The notes under the pieces are model-generated. The model made no database searches. It had not been told where the DNA came from and saw only the letters and a list, made by a program, of their open reading frames with translations. A stretch of 64,000 bases of DNA from Cinclus cinclus (Eukaryota; Chordata; Aves; Passeriformes; Cinclidae): contig NC_085067.1 in NCBI RefSeq assembly GCF_963662255.1, positions 310,001 through 374,000 on the forward strand, given 5' to 3'. How positions within the stretch are numbered: the first letter of the stretch is position 1; each line of letters begins with the position of its first letter. Below, piece after piece: positions 23,116 through 35,240 of the stretch. The translations under genes and the position numbers were made by a program.

Positions 23116-24951
23116 CCTGGGTTTATCTGCAGGGTCCCTGGTGCTGGTGAGAAATGGCATTTCCAAAACGATGCCTTTGCTCCTGAGCCACAGCAGGGCT
23201 GTGGAAGGGGGCAGAGCTGTGTGTCCCACGGTCTGAGGGGCTGTTTGTCCGTTCTCCTTGGGAAGTTCAGAATCTCTAAATGCTGAAGGGGGAGAAGGTT
23301 CCAGGCCGACCTTCCTGCAGCTTTCGACGCCGCTTTATCTTCAACAGCAAAGTCTTCCCTGGGGGAAGCCAGAGCTGTGTGTTCTGCCCATGGCTGTCTG
23401 CATTCAGGTCAGTGAGGGTGGGAGGGCCAGGCACTGTCCTGGGCTGGGGACAGTGGCCATCCCCTCCTCAGGGCTGTGGGCACCCACGTGCTGTCACAAG
23501 CCGGCGTGGCTGGGAGGAGGGAGTTGGGAGCATGTTGTCCTTGATGCCAGGAGAGATCTGAAATCCAAATGTTGTTTCGGGGAGAGCATCTCTGAGAGCA
23601 GCCTGCAGCGTTTTACAGGCATTTGAGTGCTCTTCCCTTTGAACTAAGCTGCAATTTGTCTTTGTAGATGTCTCTAATACATTAATACAAATGGTGTAGT
23701 AGTGGAAATGCATTATAATACTGCGCAGTGTTGCTCTTAGTAATTCTCCTCCTTCAGCAAGTGAACACTTCCTCGCTCATTTGTATTCATTGTTTTGATG
23801 CTTAACTTGAAAAATGTATATTATACAACAGGCTGAAACCCATGACGAATAAAAGAAAAGAACCCAAGGGGATAATAAGCATCTCAGCACTGCTGTGATG
23901 TCTCCCGCTGCTAGCATCAAAGCGAGCAAAGGCATCAGTGTGTGTGCAGGGGACAGGGAGGTACAGGGACTCCCATCTCACCACGGGGATGGGGACCCTG
24001 GCACCAGGGATGGCAGGGAGCCACCAGGGCCACCACTCCCAGGGCTGGTCCTTCCTGTCTCGGGTCACTGCTGCTCCTGTGCTCTGCTGCCTCCCGGCCA
24101 GGCGGAGCATCCTGGGCTTGTGCAGCAGCACCTGGCTCTGTGCCACCCGTGCCTGACCCCGTGCCCTGCCCCTTGTGGCACGCACTTTCTGCTCTGAGTG
24201 CTCTCAGAGCTCTCCATGAAGTCCCTGATGTTTAAGGGAAGGTCTGGGTTATTCCACGTGTTGTTGTCTCCAGTAACCTCGTCCACACCCTGCCTTGTAA
24301 TTCAGACCATAGAATCCTGGGTTTAGTTTTGGGGCACTACTGTCATGGATTTTTTACCCTGTGAATGTACCTGTAAAACCATCAATATTCAAATAGCTTC
24401 ACTAAATAAGCAACCGTGCCAGAGTACTTATTTATTACTATTTATGATGAGACTTACCTTACTGATTTCTCCAACACATTTCTCCAGAGGAAATTAGATC
24501 CATTGCTTAGTTAAAGCTGTGCCAGGGAGGAAATGTTTCTATAAATACTTACCAACTCATCTGGAGAGATGATAAGTGCTGGTGTGTCCTTCACAATGTC
24601 ATGTTAGTTGCTGAGTCTGGTTTAAAATTCAGTTGTTTATGTTCTCCAGGAGAAAAGAAACCTGATGATTCTAAAGTGAGGAGCAAAGTATATGCACAAA
24701 AATCAGTCCTGAACTCTAAAGGCTTCAATATAAGAACTTTTTCCTTATCTTTTTTGGTTTTCTCCCTTCTTCTGGCAGAATCAGTGGGGAATAAATTGCC
24801 AGACAGGCTGAGGCGTTCTGCTTTCTTACCTGGCACTGGAGAGCAAAGTGACACGTGGTGCCAGCCAAGGTGTGTGTGTCACCAGCGCAGTGCTGGGAGC
24901 AGGGCGTGCCCTGCACTGGGATGCCCTGTGTCCATGCCCTGCTCCATGCAG
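23116..24951. other. Unannotated unique DNA
   Basis: GC-rich at 23280-23520 and 23930-24180, AT-rich at 23640-23880 and 24330-24560. CCATAGAATCCTGGGTTTAG near 24307-24326 resembles the terminal bases of a reverse-oriented CR1 but is too short to call. No gene is recognised. Confidence 0.5.
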
Positions 24952-25044
24952 AGGGTCTGCACAGGGACCACCCCAGGGCATCAGAAGGAGCTCAGCAGGA
25001 GGAGGCACCATCCTGCCCATGGGGCTGCAGCACTCTGGCATCAG
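24952..25044 (+). other. Exon-like interval, 93 nt, unsupported
   Basis: A reasonable acceptor (CTGCTCCATGCAG) and a strong donor (CATCAG followed by GTGAGTG) enclose 93 nt that are open in all three frames. None of the translations is recognisable and the composition is simply GC-rich. It is recorded because the splice sites are good. A pseudo-exon is the likelier explanation. Confidence 0.12.
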
Positions 25045-26094
25045 GTGAGTGCGAAATTCCGCTTCACTTGCACTGAAAATTATGTCCCGAGAAAGGAAGT
25101 TTGGTTGTGAATCAGGCTGAGGCACTGCATGAAATACATTCAGCTAAGCAAATGACTTACCTAAATCTCAGATTTTGCCAGTTATGAAACCTCCCATGGT
25201 TTCCGGCAGGCCTGGGAAATGGAAACAGCCAGCAGATAATGAAGAACAATCCTACAGGCTTCCACCTATGGATTGCAGGAGGCATGCAAGGAAATCGCAC
25301 CCTGGTTTGCATGGAATAATACACAAAGAGCTGGAATGGATGGGTGAGGCTGGGGTGCACCCTCAGCATTCCTCCATAAGCACACAGAAGCTGTAATTTC
25401 CAGCGCCAGCCCTTGTTCAAGGTGACTCTTCAGTTCTGCTGCTGAAGCTGTTCCAGACACAGAAGTGACCCAGGGGCACCCCGAGGTTTTTTTGTAGTAA
25501 GTGACCATTCAGGAATGGCTGTGGGTGCCAGCAGCTCCCGGTGCCCAGGGGGGTGTCAGTGCTCCTGCAGGTCCCCTTGCTCCTCTTGCACCCATGGCTT
25601 TCATTTACTTACTTCTTTGAGTCTCCTTCCTCCTGATTTGTAAAGACTCAAACATGGACACTGTTTTGCTGCTGGGTCTGAGGTAATGGGGGTTTCTTGG
25701 CAGTTACCTTGTCATACAACCTCAAATGTCAAAAAGTCCACCACCAGCCTGTCTCTGCCTTAATAGCTCTATTACCAGCTCTAGCTAGTTTCAGAATAAA
25801 CTCTAGAACTACAGCTAAACACATACATTGCATCTAGCTGCAGCAGTTAAACAAGCTAATTCCCTCTCCTGCCTGGAAAATTGTTCACTCGACAGCTCTT
25901 TGGACCTGTCAGGTTATTTTTAGCCACAATTAACACAACTACATACAATGTCATAGCACTCCTTCTTTTAACTGATGTGCCAGCACTTTTTTAATTCAGA
26001 AAACTATAAAAAGTTTTAAATTTTTCGTATTTAAAGCCTTGAAGGAGAAAGCCCCCTCTAGTATTGATGCCTGATGACATTTAGTCAATGAATT
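25045..26094. other. Unannotated DNA, AT-rich at the right
   Basis: 25640-26090 is AT-rich, unique and free of recognisable transposon sequence. Several GCTAGC/AGCTCTAGCTAG-type short palindromes occur near 25780-25800. Nothing is called. Confidence 0.5.
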
Positions 26095-26109
26095 AAAAAA
26101 AAAAAAAAA
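26095..26109. repeat. A15 homopolymer
   Basis: Uninterrupted run of 15 A with no identifiable element upstream. Confidence 0.9.
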
Positions 26110-28009
26110 GAATGGTGGTGGTTCTGTCTGTCTCCCAGCTCTTGCTAGCACTAAATTACAGAATTAATAGGCTTTTAGAAGAGACTGACACACAGTTACT
26201 GTGGTAAAGACAATTAAAAGTGGAAAGCCACTTTTCTCACCACATTTAATTTTAACTGGAGGCTTTGAGACTCAATAAATCTTTTTCTTATTTAAGTCTC
26301 ACATTTTCCACAGGTATTCAAGTCTTTAAGGAAAGGTCCTGCTATAAACAACTTAATTTTTTCTTTCCATGAACCTTTTGCTTTTCTCTTTTTTTCCCTT
26401 CCTCAATAAGGACTAGAGGTGCTTTCCCATCACCAGCACTTTATTTTGTTTAGAATTGCTTTTACTAAGATGTGGCTCAGGTTTTATGAAAATACAGTGG
26501 GGCAGGAGTCCCAGTCCCCTCTGGGATTTTTCTGGCAAATCCAGCTGGGGGAACAAAAAAGCAGATGAAACCACTTGTCTTCAGGAATGTCTCAGAGCAG
26601 TGGGACCAGGGTGTGAAGATTTTTTTTTCAAGAAAACAACAGCATCATGAAAATGCAAATTTTTATGACAGATTTGGAAACTGTCTCAGTTTCAGAATCT
26701 TTCAGAAAATCTTTCTATTCCAAGAGCTCGGGCTTAATTAGCCTTTCCTTACGCTAATGGTATGACATAGAAATTTCAATTTTGTTTAAAAACACTTTTC
26801 TAAGAAACACTCCTTAAGGAAGCTGCCGAGAATGGATTTCTCCAGCCTGAGTGGCTGCTCAGAGGAAGCTGCAGTGATTCAGCATTTCCCCCATGCAGTG
26901 GCTCTCTGCAGGGTTTATTAGCACTGCCTCCTCCAGTGCCTCTTGGAAAGCTGTTGGCACAGCACACTGAAACTCTCTTCACTTGCCAAAAGTCGTTTTA
27001 GGCTCTTGTTCAATATCAGGTTCATATTGTGACCTTGGGTGGAAGCACCAGGAGACACAGAGCTGCTGCTTCTACCAGTCAGTGCCAAAAAATCAGAGAG
27101 GAAAATGTCTTTGGGGTGGATCCTCCCTGAGTCAGCCACATCTGCTGGGCAGGGCCATCGTGGTCCTGCTTGGTCCGACTCAGATGCACACTCTGTGACC
27201 AGCCTGAGAGTGAGAGCTCACTGGGGAGCCAATGGAGACACCCCACGCTCAGCAGCTTGAACAGAAACTCCTTGTGATGGCAGCTTTGGTAGAGGAGGCA
27301 GGACTCCGGAAGAGAGCAGAGCTGTCATCCTTCCCTGCCCTGGTCCTTCTGACAGCCTGTCTTGGCAGGACCATCGTGACTTGTGGTTGTCTCCCACCTT
27401 CCCAGCTCCCTGGCACTGCAGCTCTGAGCTGATGCAGAGCAGCTTCCCTGGCTGTGCAGAGGCATTACAGACAGAGCATTAATGGCAGGTGACATTTATA
27501 CCTCCCTCCCCCTGACTTCACGTCGTGTGAGTGGTTCAGTGTCTCCACACAGACTGATGGAGCAAAGTACCCTTCCGAGGGACCTGTGTCTGTCTGCCTG
27601 GAGGGATTGGGGTGACTAATTTCAGCCTGACACGTCCCTTCCCAGTGGCAGCAACACTGAGACGTGTCCTGGCCGTGCCCCGGTTGCTGCCTCCCAATTG
27701 AGTGGTTGATGAATGGCCTGGCCTCGGCACTGGCAGGAGTGTGATGGATGCACTGCCCAGCTCTCCAGCTGTGCCTGGCCAGATCTGTGCTCTGCCTGCT
27801 GCTGCCACCTGCTCCAGCCACCTCATCACCCTCAGAGCAGCCCCACGTCCCTTAGGGACCTTGTCAGGAGGCCCTGGTGGCCAAGGGGTTAAAGGAGTTC
27901 CACAGCCAGGGCCCTGCAGCTGTGTGGCTCCGTCTCCACGTCTCCACGGGGTTGTAATCAATCCCAGTATGATATTGTCAGTGAGGGTGAAATGAACTTG
28001 CAGTAGCTG
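26110..28009. other. Unannotated unique DNA
   Basis: AT-rich to about 26450 with pyrimidine-rich patches (26360-26410), then mixed. The longest frame (178 codons, minus, 27536-28072) has no domain. No gene is recognised. Confidence 0.5.
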
Positions 28010-28100
28010 AAAGCAAGATAGATTAATTAAAAACCTCGATCGGTGCATCGCAAACCAAATAAAAGGTTCCATCTTTTAATTATTTTCAAATGCTCTCTCA
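28010..28100. other. Short conserved-looking element
   Basis: A compact run with TTAATTAAAAACC, two CpG-containing motifs in an AT-rich context (CTCGATCGGTGCATCGCAAACC) and TTTTAATTATTTTC. Retained CpGs inside AT-rich DNA are unusual in this window and suggest constraint, but no alignment is available. Confidence 0.25.
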
Positions 28101-29410
28101 GGCAGGATGGCCAAAAAGAAGTGCCTGTTCCCGGGGCCCATGAGCCGTGAAATTGTGTCATTGTGTCAGATTCCAAAGGAGAGGAAGGCACAGCCCGGGA
28201 CAGTCCCCCTGTTCAGGGTGAGGATGAGGAGTGGGTGATGACTCCTAATGAGTGACCAGGGTCAGCCCGGGCACTCCCAGACCCTCCCCAGCCCCTGGGC
28301 AGAGCCTTGCATCCTGTCAGTGTCTCCAGCTTTGAGTCCCACACTTTGGGAAGAAGGTTTCAGCACCTCCTGGGTGGTTTTGTTCTCACAAGCACTTACT
28401 GCTGTAGGGAGAAGTCAGACCCGTGAGCCCAGCAGAGGGTCCCAGCTCTCTGTGATTCTCAGACACAACTCACTGAGCAGGAGCTGAGATCTGCCCCAGG
28501 GCCATGAAAGCACTGACCTCAGCCAGGGCACAGGGCACAGGGCACAGAAATCATTATCCACGGGAGATTTCAGTGGGAATTCTAGGTTACAAATGGTAAT
28601 TCTGCACTCTCTGTAGGATAGCTGGGATCCTACAAGTCCTTCAAGTCTTCCCCACCACAGCTTGGTGTCCAGGCACAGGTCCCATGGGTGTCAGTGCAGG
28701 GATGTGCCGTAATGAGAACAGCAAAGGTTCTTCCTAATCCATCCTCCTGGCATGTGACAGGGACCAGGGTAGCACCTGCTTCCTCCTGCCTGTATTTACC
28801 ATACATTATACACTTAGAAAATGACAGGACTGTAATGCTGACTGAAGGCAGTTATATGGTGGTGTGAATACCAATAAATAGCATTTCCAGTGCAATAGTG
28901 GGATAGTCCGGGCTCTCTTGGGTTGGGTACTGCAATTGCAAAGATTTCCTTTCTTGTGTTGGTTTTGGATTTTACGCAGTCATTAGCCCCTGGGGCAGGA
29001 TCTTTGGAATACAATGATTTCTTGTATAAAGGCCCAGGTTTGAATCCAGCAGTGCTCCTTTCCTGTCCTGTGGTTTTGCTGTGAGAGGGGGAAGAAGTGC
29101 TGGAGAAAAGAGCAACACACGCACACACAGCTAATGAGAGCAGGGTGTGAAAACGTTTTGTGTTTCCTTCCCACCCAGCAGCGATGGACTCCACAGGAGC
29201 TGCAGCACCGGGAGGCGTGGGAGGTGTCACACACGGTTTGTTCATCACCCATTTACTGCCGAGCTGATCGCTCCCTGCAGCGAGGGAGAAGGACAAGGTG
29301 ACCTCGGCTGGAGGATTTGTGCAGCCTTGGTGACCCTGGGCTGCAGCAGTGGCCTCTGGGGCCAGCAGCAGGGTGGGCAGCCCAGAGCCATCAGAGCCCC
29401 ACGAGGGGCT
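28101..29410. other. Unannotated unique DNA with a small GGCACAG repeat
   Basis: GGGCACA is repeated three times at about 28525-28546. A 241-codon minus-strand frame (28814-29539) passes through the poly-G tract and looks like chance. A T-loop-like GGTTTGAATCC at 29038-29048 lacks a tRNA cloverleaf. Nothing else is supported. Confidence 0.5.
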
Positions 29411-29482
29411 GGGGGGGGGGGGGTCACAGCCACCCCGCACCTGGGTGCACCCACCCCACACCTGGGTGCACCCACCCCACCA
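29411..29482. repeat. G13 homopolymer and adjacent two-copy 22-bp repeat
   Basis: Thirteen consecutive G (29411-29423) are followed by CACCTGGGTGCACCCACCCC, present twice at about 29439-29482. The G run with flanking G-rich sequence could form a G-quadruplex on the plus strand. Assemblies often mis-call such runs. Confidence 0.85.
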
Positions 29483-30070
29483 GCTCACAGCTGAACTATG
29501 TCTGGGAGAAGCCAGCCCTGAGCAAGGGGGGCTGTTCACAGCATCCTGCCATGAACTGGCTTCGAGTGGCCCCTTGGGCTCTCTCAGTTAATTAGTTTGA
29601 TGAGGAGCTGGGTTAGTTACCGAGCACATGAACCTCAGAAACCAAGTTTACAGGGCAGATGTGAACTGGTTTGTGCTCCTAGGCCAGCACAACCAGGGCT
29701 GCTCTGCATTCCCACATGCTTCAACAGTCTCATGCCCTTTTCCCTTTCTTTCCTATCAAATCTCATTGCCTGGGCTGCTCTCCCTCCTCCTCCAGGGCCG
29801 CAGAGGACGCCTGTTCCCAATTCCAGCATGGATCTGCACAGCCCACTCACCTCTCAGTGTGATCTCTGTTATAGAGACATCAAAGCACAGCATCCTCTGG
29901 GAAAAGGAGAGATAAAGGGAGGAGAAAATGTTCCAGAAGCACCAACAAGCAGAAGTTGTGTTTAGCCCCTTTTGGAACAATAATCTCCCCAAGGTGTGCT
30001 GAGCGCTCTGGCAGCGCGCAGCGGGAGCCGCCGGCTCTGTGCAGGTAATCTGATCATGCTCTGTTGGGAT
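29483..30070. other. Unannotated DNA with a short CpG cluster
   Basis: No gene is seen. A 50-bp CpG cluster lies at 30000-30048 (GCGCTCTGGCAGCGCGCAGC and following), immediately left of duplicate copy B. It ends in GTGCAG followed by GTAATC, a weak donor-like site. Confidence 0.45.
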
Positions 30071-30360
30071 AAGAAATACAGCTTCATGCTTTTCACCTTC
30101 TAGGAAAGAGATTTATTATGAAAATCAGGTCTCTGCCTCCGAGCACATAAAAAACAGTTGGCTTTGTAACCTTGGGGGAAAAAGATAAATAAAGAAATCC
30201 CACGAGACACGTTTGAGAGCCGAGGAAGTATTAAAACATATGTTGGAACATATTGATCCCTGAAAGCCTCCTGCAGCAGACATGAATCTCTTTCATTTCC
30301 AGCCCCACTGGTAGTTTAATGAGGGTGGTGTGTGCCACTCACCTGGATCAATTATTTATG
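30071..30360 (+). repeat. Copy B of a diverged non-coding duplicate (partner at 814-1270)
   Basis: The core 30202-30304 matches 940-1048 in the same orientation. It includes TATTAAAACATATG followed by matching TGG-ACATA-TGAT-CCTGA-AGC segments and the later CTTT-ATT-CCAGC segment. Left of the core, GATTTATTATGAAAATCAG matches the copy A block near 868-889. The copies are too diverged to be recent and lie about 29 kb apart. Confidence 0.6.
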
Positions 30361-31879
30361 CAGACTCCTGCCAAGCCCCCAGCCAGGCCCTGTCCCATCG
30401 CAGACCGTGCGGTGTTTCCACGAGTGACCCCAAACCTCTGCAGGGAGCACAGCTCAGCCCTGCCCGGCCGCCCGAGCTCGGGCTCCAAGGGCTGCCAGCT
30501 CAGGGCAAGTCTGAGCAGCTACAATCTGACCCGAGGACCTGCATCCCTCCTGCCAGCTCTCGTCCACAGTGACGTCCCAGTGACACCTGGCTTGGTGTGA
30601 GCACAGCGCCCGAGACTGACCCTTGCATTCCTATTTCAGGTACACCAGATTTTTCCTTTTTCTCCTCCCAAAGTGTATGTGTAATAAATATAGCACAGGC
30701 CTATGGGGACGAAAAGATGAATCACAGCTATGAAAATATTTGACTATATTTTAAGCAGGATTCCCAGCAGGTACAACCATAGCCATCTACTGCTGACGTG
30801 CTTCAGAGGCACCAAAAGACTGGTTTTTCTACCATTGAGTTACCGTTAATTATTCTTAAAATAAAGTGCTACCATGCAGCATTAATTCAGAAGAAACTCT
30901 AAGTTCCTTGCTATTTTCTACAGCTTGTTTTCACAATGAATTAATGGGAATTAATTTAGCACTTCACAACAAACAGGACCACTGCAGGAATACAAAGTAG
31001 GTGTTGCTTCCTGAATTCTTCCTCCCTCTTGTTAGTGCTCCTCTTCAACTTTTATTAGATGTAGTACAAAAGGTCTTAGTCTGGCAGAGAGTAAATTTGC
31101 TGGAAAGGCAGAAATCAGGAAAAAAATACTGCATGATTTCCTCCTCTTGTGGATATTAAGAGTTTTGCATAGATACATTGCTCTCACAGTGGAAAAGAAT
31201 GGTAAAAAATGGGCTCTAATTTTTAGCAGTATGTTCATATTAGTATCTGTGAACAGTGTCAGTGTTGTCATGTCTGTGTAGCAAATCCTTTGTCCAAGAC
31301 TGATCCCAGTCTTCTGGAGCAAGAACCATTTCAACCCACAGGTGGCACTTTGACTGTCGATCACTTTCTCTAAACATGCAAGAGATTTTAGTCCTCACTG
31401 AGATGGAGAACTAAAATAAGCAATTTGGAAAGCATTCTGCATCTTGGAGAGGCTTTCTATAATTTATTCAAACTCAGCTTGAAATAGAGAAATGGTTCTA
31501 CCCCCGAGAAGCATCCAAAAAAATACATTGTGTCAGCAAGTGCATGGTGTGGGAAAAGCACCAAACCTTTCAGAGCTGGAGGTGGAGGTGCCCGGTGCTG
31601 CCCAAAGGCTCGTTCACAGCTGCAGCTCCCAGCGAGGGCTGGGTCTGACTGGTGTGTGCCCAAGGGGCTCTTCAGCACCACTGGCCACACAGCCACGGGG
31701 ATTTTGGGGTCCCCCTCAGCTGGTCTGGAAGCTGTAGGGATGCACAGAGCTTCCCTGGGCATTCCAGGAGAGTGCAATGCTCCAGTCTCCTGACTCAGGA
31801 TTCTTCCTCTGCTGTGCCAGAGGTGGGAGCCAATTTTTGCTGCAGCAGGCATCAGCTCCAGAAAGTCACCAGGGAGGGG
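30361..31879. other. Unannotated unique DNA
   Basis: 30360-30560 is GC-rich with moderate CpG. 30640-31400 is AT-rich and unique. 31500-31880 is mixed. No gene or additional repeat family is recognised. Confidence 0.5.
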
Positions 31880-32132
31880 AAGAAATAGTCCCAGGCTGTG
31901 TCAGGGGAGGTTCAGGTTGGATCCTGGGGAAAATTTCTCAATGGAAAGGGTGCCCAGCCCTGGAACAGGTTGCCCAGGGGAGTGGTGGAGTCCCCATTCC
32001 TGGACGGATTCAAAAGATGTGCAGGTGTGGTACTTGGGGACAAGGTTCAGCAGTGGCCTTGGCAGTGTTGGGGAGCAGTTGGGCTTGGGGGTCTTAAGTG
32101 TCTTCCCAGCCTCATTAATTCTGTGATTCCAT
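31880..32132 (+). mobile_element. CR1 LINE, truncated 3' end
   Basis: The sequence follows the conserved 3' portion of avian CR1. Markers in order are CAGGGGAGGTTCAGGTTGGA, AAATTTCTCAATGGAAAGGG, CTGGAACAGGTTGCCCAGGG, GTGGTGGAGTCCCCATTCCT, TTCAAAAGATGTGCAGGTGT and the terminal ATTCTGTGATTCCAT, which matches the CR1 8-bp-type tail. Only about 250 bp remain, so this is a 5'-truncated, non-autonomous copy with no reverse-transcriptase coding capacity. Open frames across it are fragments. Substitutions relative to the remembered consensus indicate an old insertion. Confidence 0.9.
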
Positions 32133-32339
32133 AAAGCTGTTGCTTACTATTTTTGTCTTTGAAGGTGCTTCAATCCTTCTGGGAGACCATGGGTAGAACA
32201 AGTTGGGCTTTGCATCAGGAACAAAGCAAGTCAGTCCTGGAAATGCTGCCTGTGTGGTTTTAAAGATCTGTAGCAGCAGTTGTGGAGACTGGGGGTGGGG
32301 AGAATGGCACACAGAGAAAATTTCATTCAGGCAATTAAG
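32133..32339. other. Unannotated DNA after the CR1
   Basis: No feature recognised. Confidence 0.5.
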
Positions 32340-32720
32340 GAATCACCACACTTTTATGATTAACTTCTTGTTCCCAGGTTGAATGCAGAAGCTGTTAGTG
32401 AGGGCATTGCTATTCCATACCTGACACGAACAATGGGAATATTTGTTCTGCCCGGGAGGATTACACCTTCCATTAATCTAAGTTTTATTGAAAGTTTAAA
32501 TAACAGACAGACAAAATTTGATCAATTAGCAGTGTAATTCCAAGGAGATGTCACTGTGAAATTAAATCTCAGGCATTTTTAATGCAGAGAAACCTAGGAG
32601 CTCCCTCCAGTTTTCTTTTTCAGTACAGTGTTTAGATTTTAATTGAAAGTTTATTCTGCTTTGTGCATCTCTACTAAATTTTAATTTCAGACTGTAATGA
32701 GAACAGTGTTTGTAGCATTT
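32340..32720. other. AT-rich conserved-looking block
   Basis: About 380 bp of unique AT-rich sequence with several TAAT/ATTA cores, TTGATCAATTAGC (32518-32530) and TTTTAATTGAAAG. It has no tandem repeat or transposon sequence. It is one of the better candidates for a conserved non-coding element in the middle of the window. Confidence 0.3.
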
Positions 32721-35040
32721 CACAGATAGATCAAAGATGCCTCACAAATGAAGAAAACAAACATGTTTGTGTATGATCCACTAGCAATGGAAATCTCCAG
32801 GAGAAAAGAGATCTACATGGGGAAAAGGAGAGGGAATTGGTGTGTGATGAGGAAGGACGCATGGGGGAACCAGGTGGCTGTGGTTATTGTACCCATGGGC
32901 TCAGACCCTGGGGGCTCCTCCAGCTCCCCACCAGTTCCAGACAGCCAGGGCTGTTCTGCTCATCCCACCCAGACCAAAGCTGCTCCCTGAGCCCACCTTG
33001 GCACTGCTGCTCCTCTGCTTCCCGGCTGCCATGCTCCCCTTCCTGCCATCCTGCCTTTCATTTCCTTATATCATTTCTCTGTCCCCACTGAAGTGTTATT
33101 GCCATCATTACTGCTCCACACATCTTCCATTCTTCTTATCATAAATGTCATTCTCATACAGCAAATACCAGAAGCCACAACCTTCCTGTGAATCTATCTC
33201 AGTGCTATCTTTGGAGACATACCTCATCTGAAAAGAAGTAATACTGAAAATAGCTGTGTATTTTTGGATGTGTATTTTTGTCTGGATGGATGTCAGGGAT
33301 CAGTTTATCAGGCAGCTGAAGCAATGCCAATCCCCAGTCTGCACAGGGATACTTTTATTTACACAATAAGAATTCTGGTCAAACCTGAGCCTTGATACCC
33401 CTACAAGAAGCTTCCCAAAAGTGACAAAGACTCCGAATTTAACAGGAGATACTGGTGAGGGAAGGTTTCTCAGCAGCAGTGATGGCACAGGACGCAGCAG
33501 CAGGGACTGAGCTGCCAGGGCTGTAGCACTGTGATGGGAAATCACTCTGGGCTCTTCCCCTGTCACCATCACATGAGCAAATACCAGGAGGAGCTGGTGC
33601 TCGTGAGAATTAACAGATGTGGCTGCACAAACCCAACATCTGATTATCTGTAACTGCAGCCACCAAGTCAATCTGTTTGTGAATCCTGGGCACCAGGCAG
33701 CCAGAGCCCTGGCTGGGGTACACCAGCCCTCTGTGGCATAATCATGCCTGGCAGGTGAGGATTTGGGGTGTCTCAGGAAGTGATTTTTCTTTGAAGCAAG
33801 GTTAATCACTGATTTTACTGTCATGAGCAGCAGTATTTAAAACAACAACAAAAAAAGAGAGAACTGCCTGCAGCTTGGCTCGGGCAGCCACTGCTCCATA
33901 TGGCGTGTGAAATGCCAGCACATGAAATGAACTCTCATAAATAAGTAATAAGGGCTGATTTGCCCAGATTTGGATGGGCTGGCTTCCTGTGGAACACAGC
34001 CCTTAGCCGTAGCATCATTGTAACAGCAGGTGTTTGAGGCCACAGGGTTCCAACAAAGTGTGTATTCCAGGGAGAGCTTGGAAGGAAAAATCCACTTTGG
34101 GAGGGGGCCAGCATTCCAGCCTCATTCCGGGATGCTCAGGGAGGAGTGCCTGTTTGTGTTTTCAAAATTGAATGTTTCAGTTTTCTGACACTTTCCACGA
34201 GTCAGGCTCAAGTGAAATTCTATTTTGTTCAAACAGAGCCTTTGACAAAACCAAAATTTTCCCTCTTCCAGAGGACTCCTTGTATAGGAATTCTTATTCA
34301 TCTGCAGAACATGAGAAAATTGAAATAATGAAACTTCCTCTGAAAAATCAGAAAGATTTGTCTTACATCACATATGTTGTGTCATGTTTCACTGACAGTC
34401 CAGGGGTCTCAGACTGAAAGTCCTATTCCTGCTGGAACAGAAATTCAGAGTGCAAGAAGGTGGCAAGATTTTAAATAGACTTAGAGTTGCCCATCTCTGA
34501 CAAAAATAATTAAACACAAATAGTCAAATTCTCACAGACCCCGAGGACCTGAGACAGCAGCTTTTCAGCTCATCTGCAAGAGCCCTTCCCAAGTGCCTGG
34601 TGTCTACTCACAGCAGGTTCAAATATTGCCCCAACTGAAAGGGGCAAGCACCAGTGTCCGAATCCCCCTTTCCAGCAGCACCGTGGGGACTGGAGGCCTG
34701 ATCCTGCAGAAACAATGGGATTTTTCTGCAGTCACCATCAGTGCAATGGAAGCAGTGTCACTGGGAGCTGGGGATTGATGCACGGTCCCCAAAGAGCAGA
34801 GCGGTGGCACAGTGTGTCAGAGCTGAGGTTAATGGGGGGAATGGAAACAGCCTGAGCTGCACAGCTGCCATCATCTGCTAGATGAACTGCAAGCAGCTCA
34901 CACTGAGCTGCTGCTCTCACCTCACTGTCACCAGCCCCGGGGAGCAGCTGCAGCACCCCCAGGCAGGGCCTGGGGTCCACACGGAGCCTCTCGGGGGCCA
35001 GTGGGCTGGGCTGGCACTGCTGGGCTCTGCTGTGGCTTGG
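32721..35040. other. Unannotated unique DNA
   Basis: The 174-codon minus-strand frame at 33300-33824 has no recognisable domain. GTGTATTTTTG is duplicated in tandem near 33256-33282. A short AAC/A-rich tract lies at 33839-33857. No gene is called. Confidence 0.5.
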
Positions 35041-35240
35041 ACATCCCCTGGAGCACTTGGACATCCCCTGGAGCACCTGGACATCCCCTGGAGCACTTGG
35101 ACATCCCCTGGAGCACCTGGACATCCCCCTGGAGCACTTGGACATCCCCTGGAGCACCTGGACATCCCCCTGGAGCACTTGGACATCCCCTGGAGCACCT
35201 GGACATCCCCTGGAGCACTTGGACATCCCCCTGAACACTG
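35041..35240. repeat. Minisatellite 4, 20/21-bp units in alternating dimers
   Basis: Ten units of ACATCCCCTGGAGCACTTGG type. The base after GCAC alternates T and C through the first nine units, giving a 40-bp dimeric higher-order unit. Units 5, 7 and 10 have one extra C (CCCCCTG), and units 5-6 and 7-8 look like successive copies of one 41-bp dimer. Open frames on both strands read as LEHLDIPW-type repeats and are artefacts. Confidence 0.95.

Noticed and set aside
29036..29050. tRNA T-loop-like GGTTTGAATCC
   Set aside because: The C of the canonical GGTTCGAATCC is changed, and there is no A box or cloverleaf upstream.
28814..29539. 241-codon minus-strand frame
   Set aside because: It runs through a G13 homopolymer and a small tandem repeat, and its composition changes along its length.
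33300..33824. 174-codon minus-strand frame
   Set aside because: No similarity that I can recognise to retroviral, LINE or host proteins and no gene structure around it.
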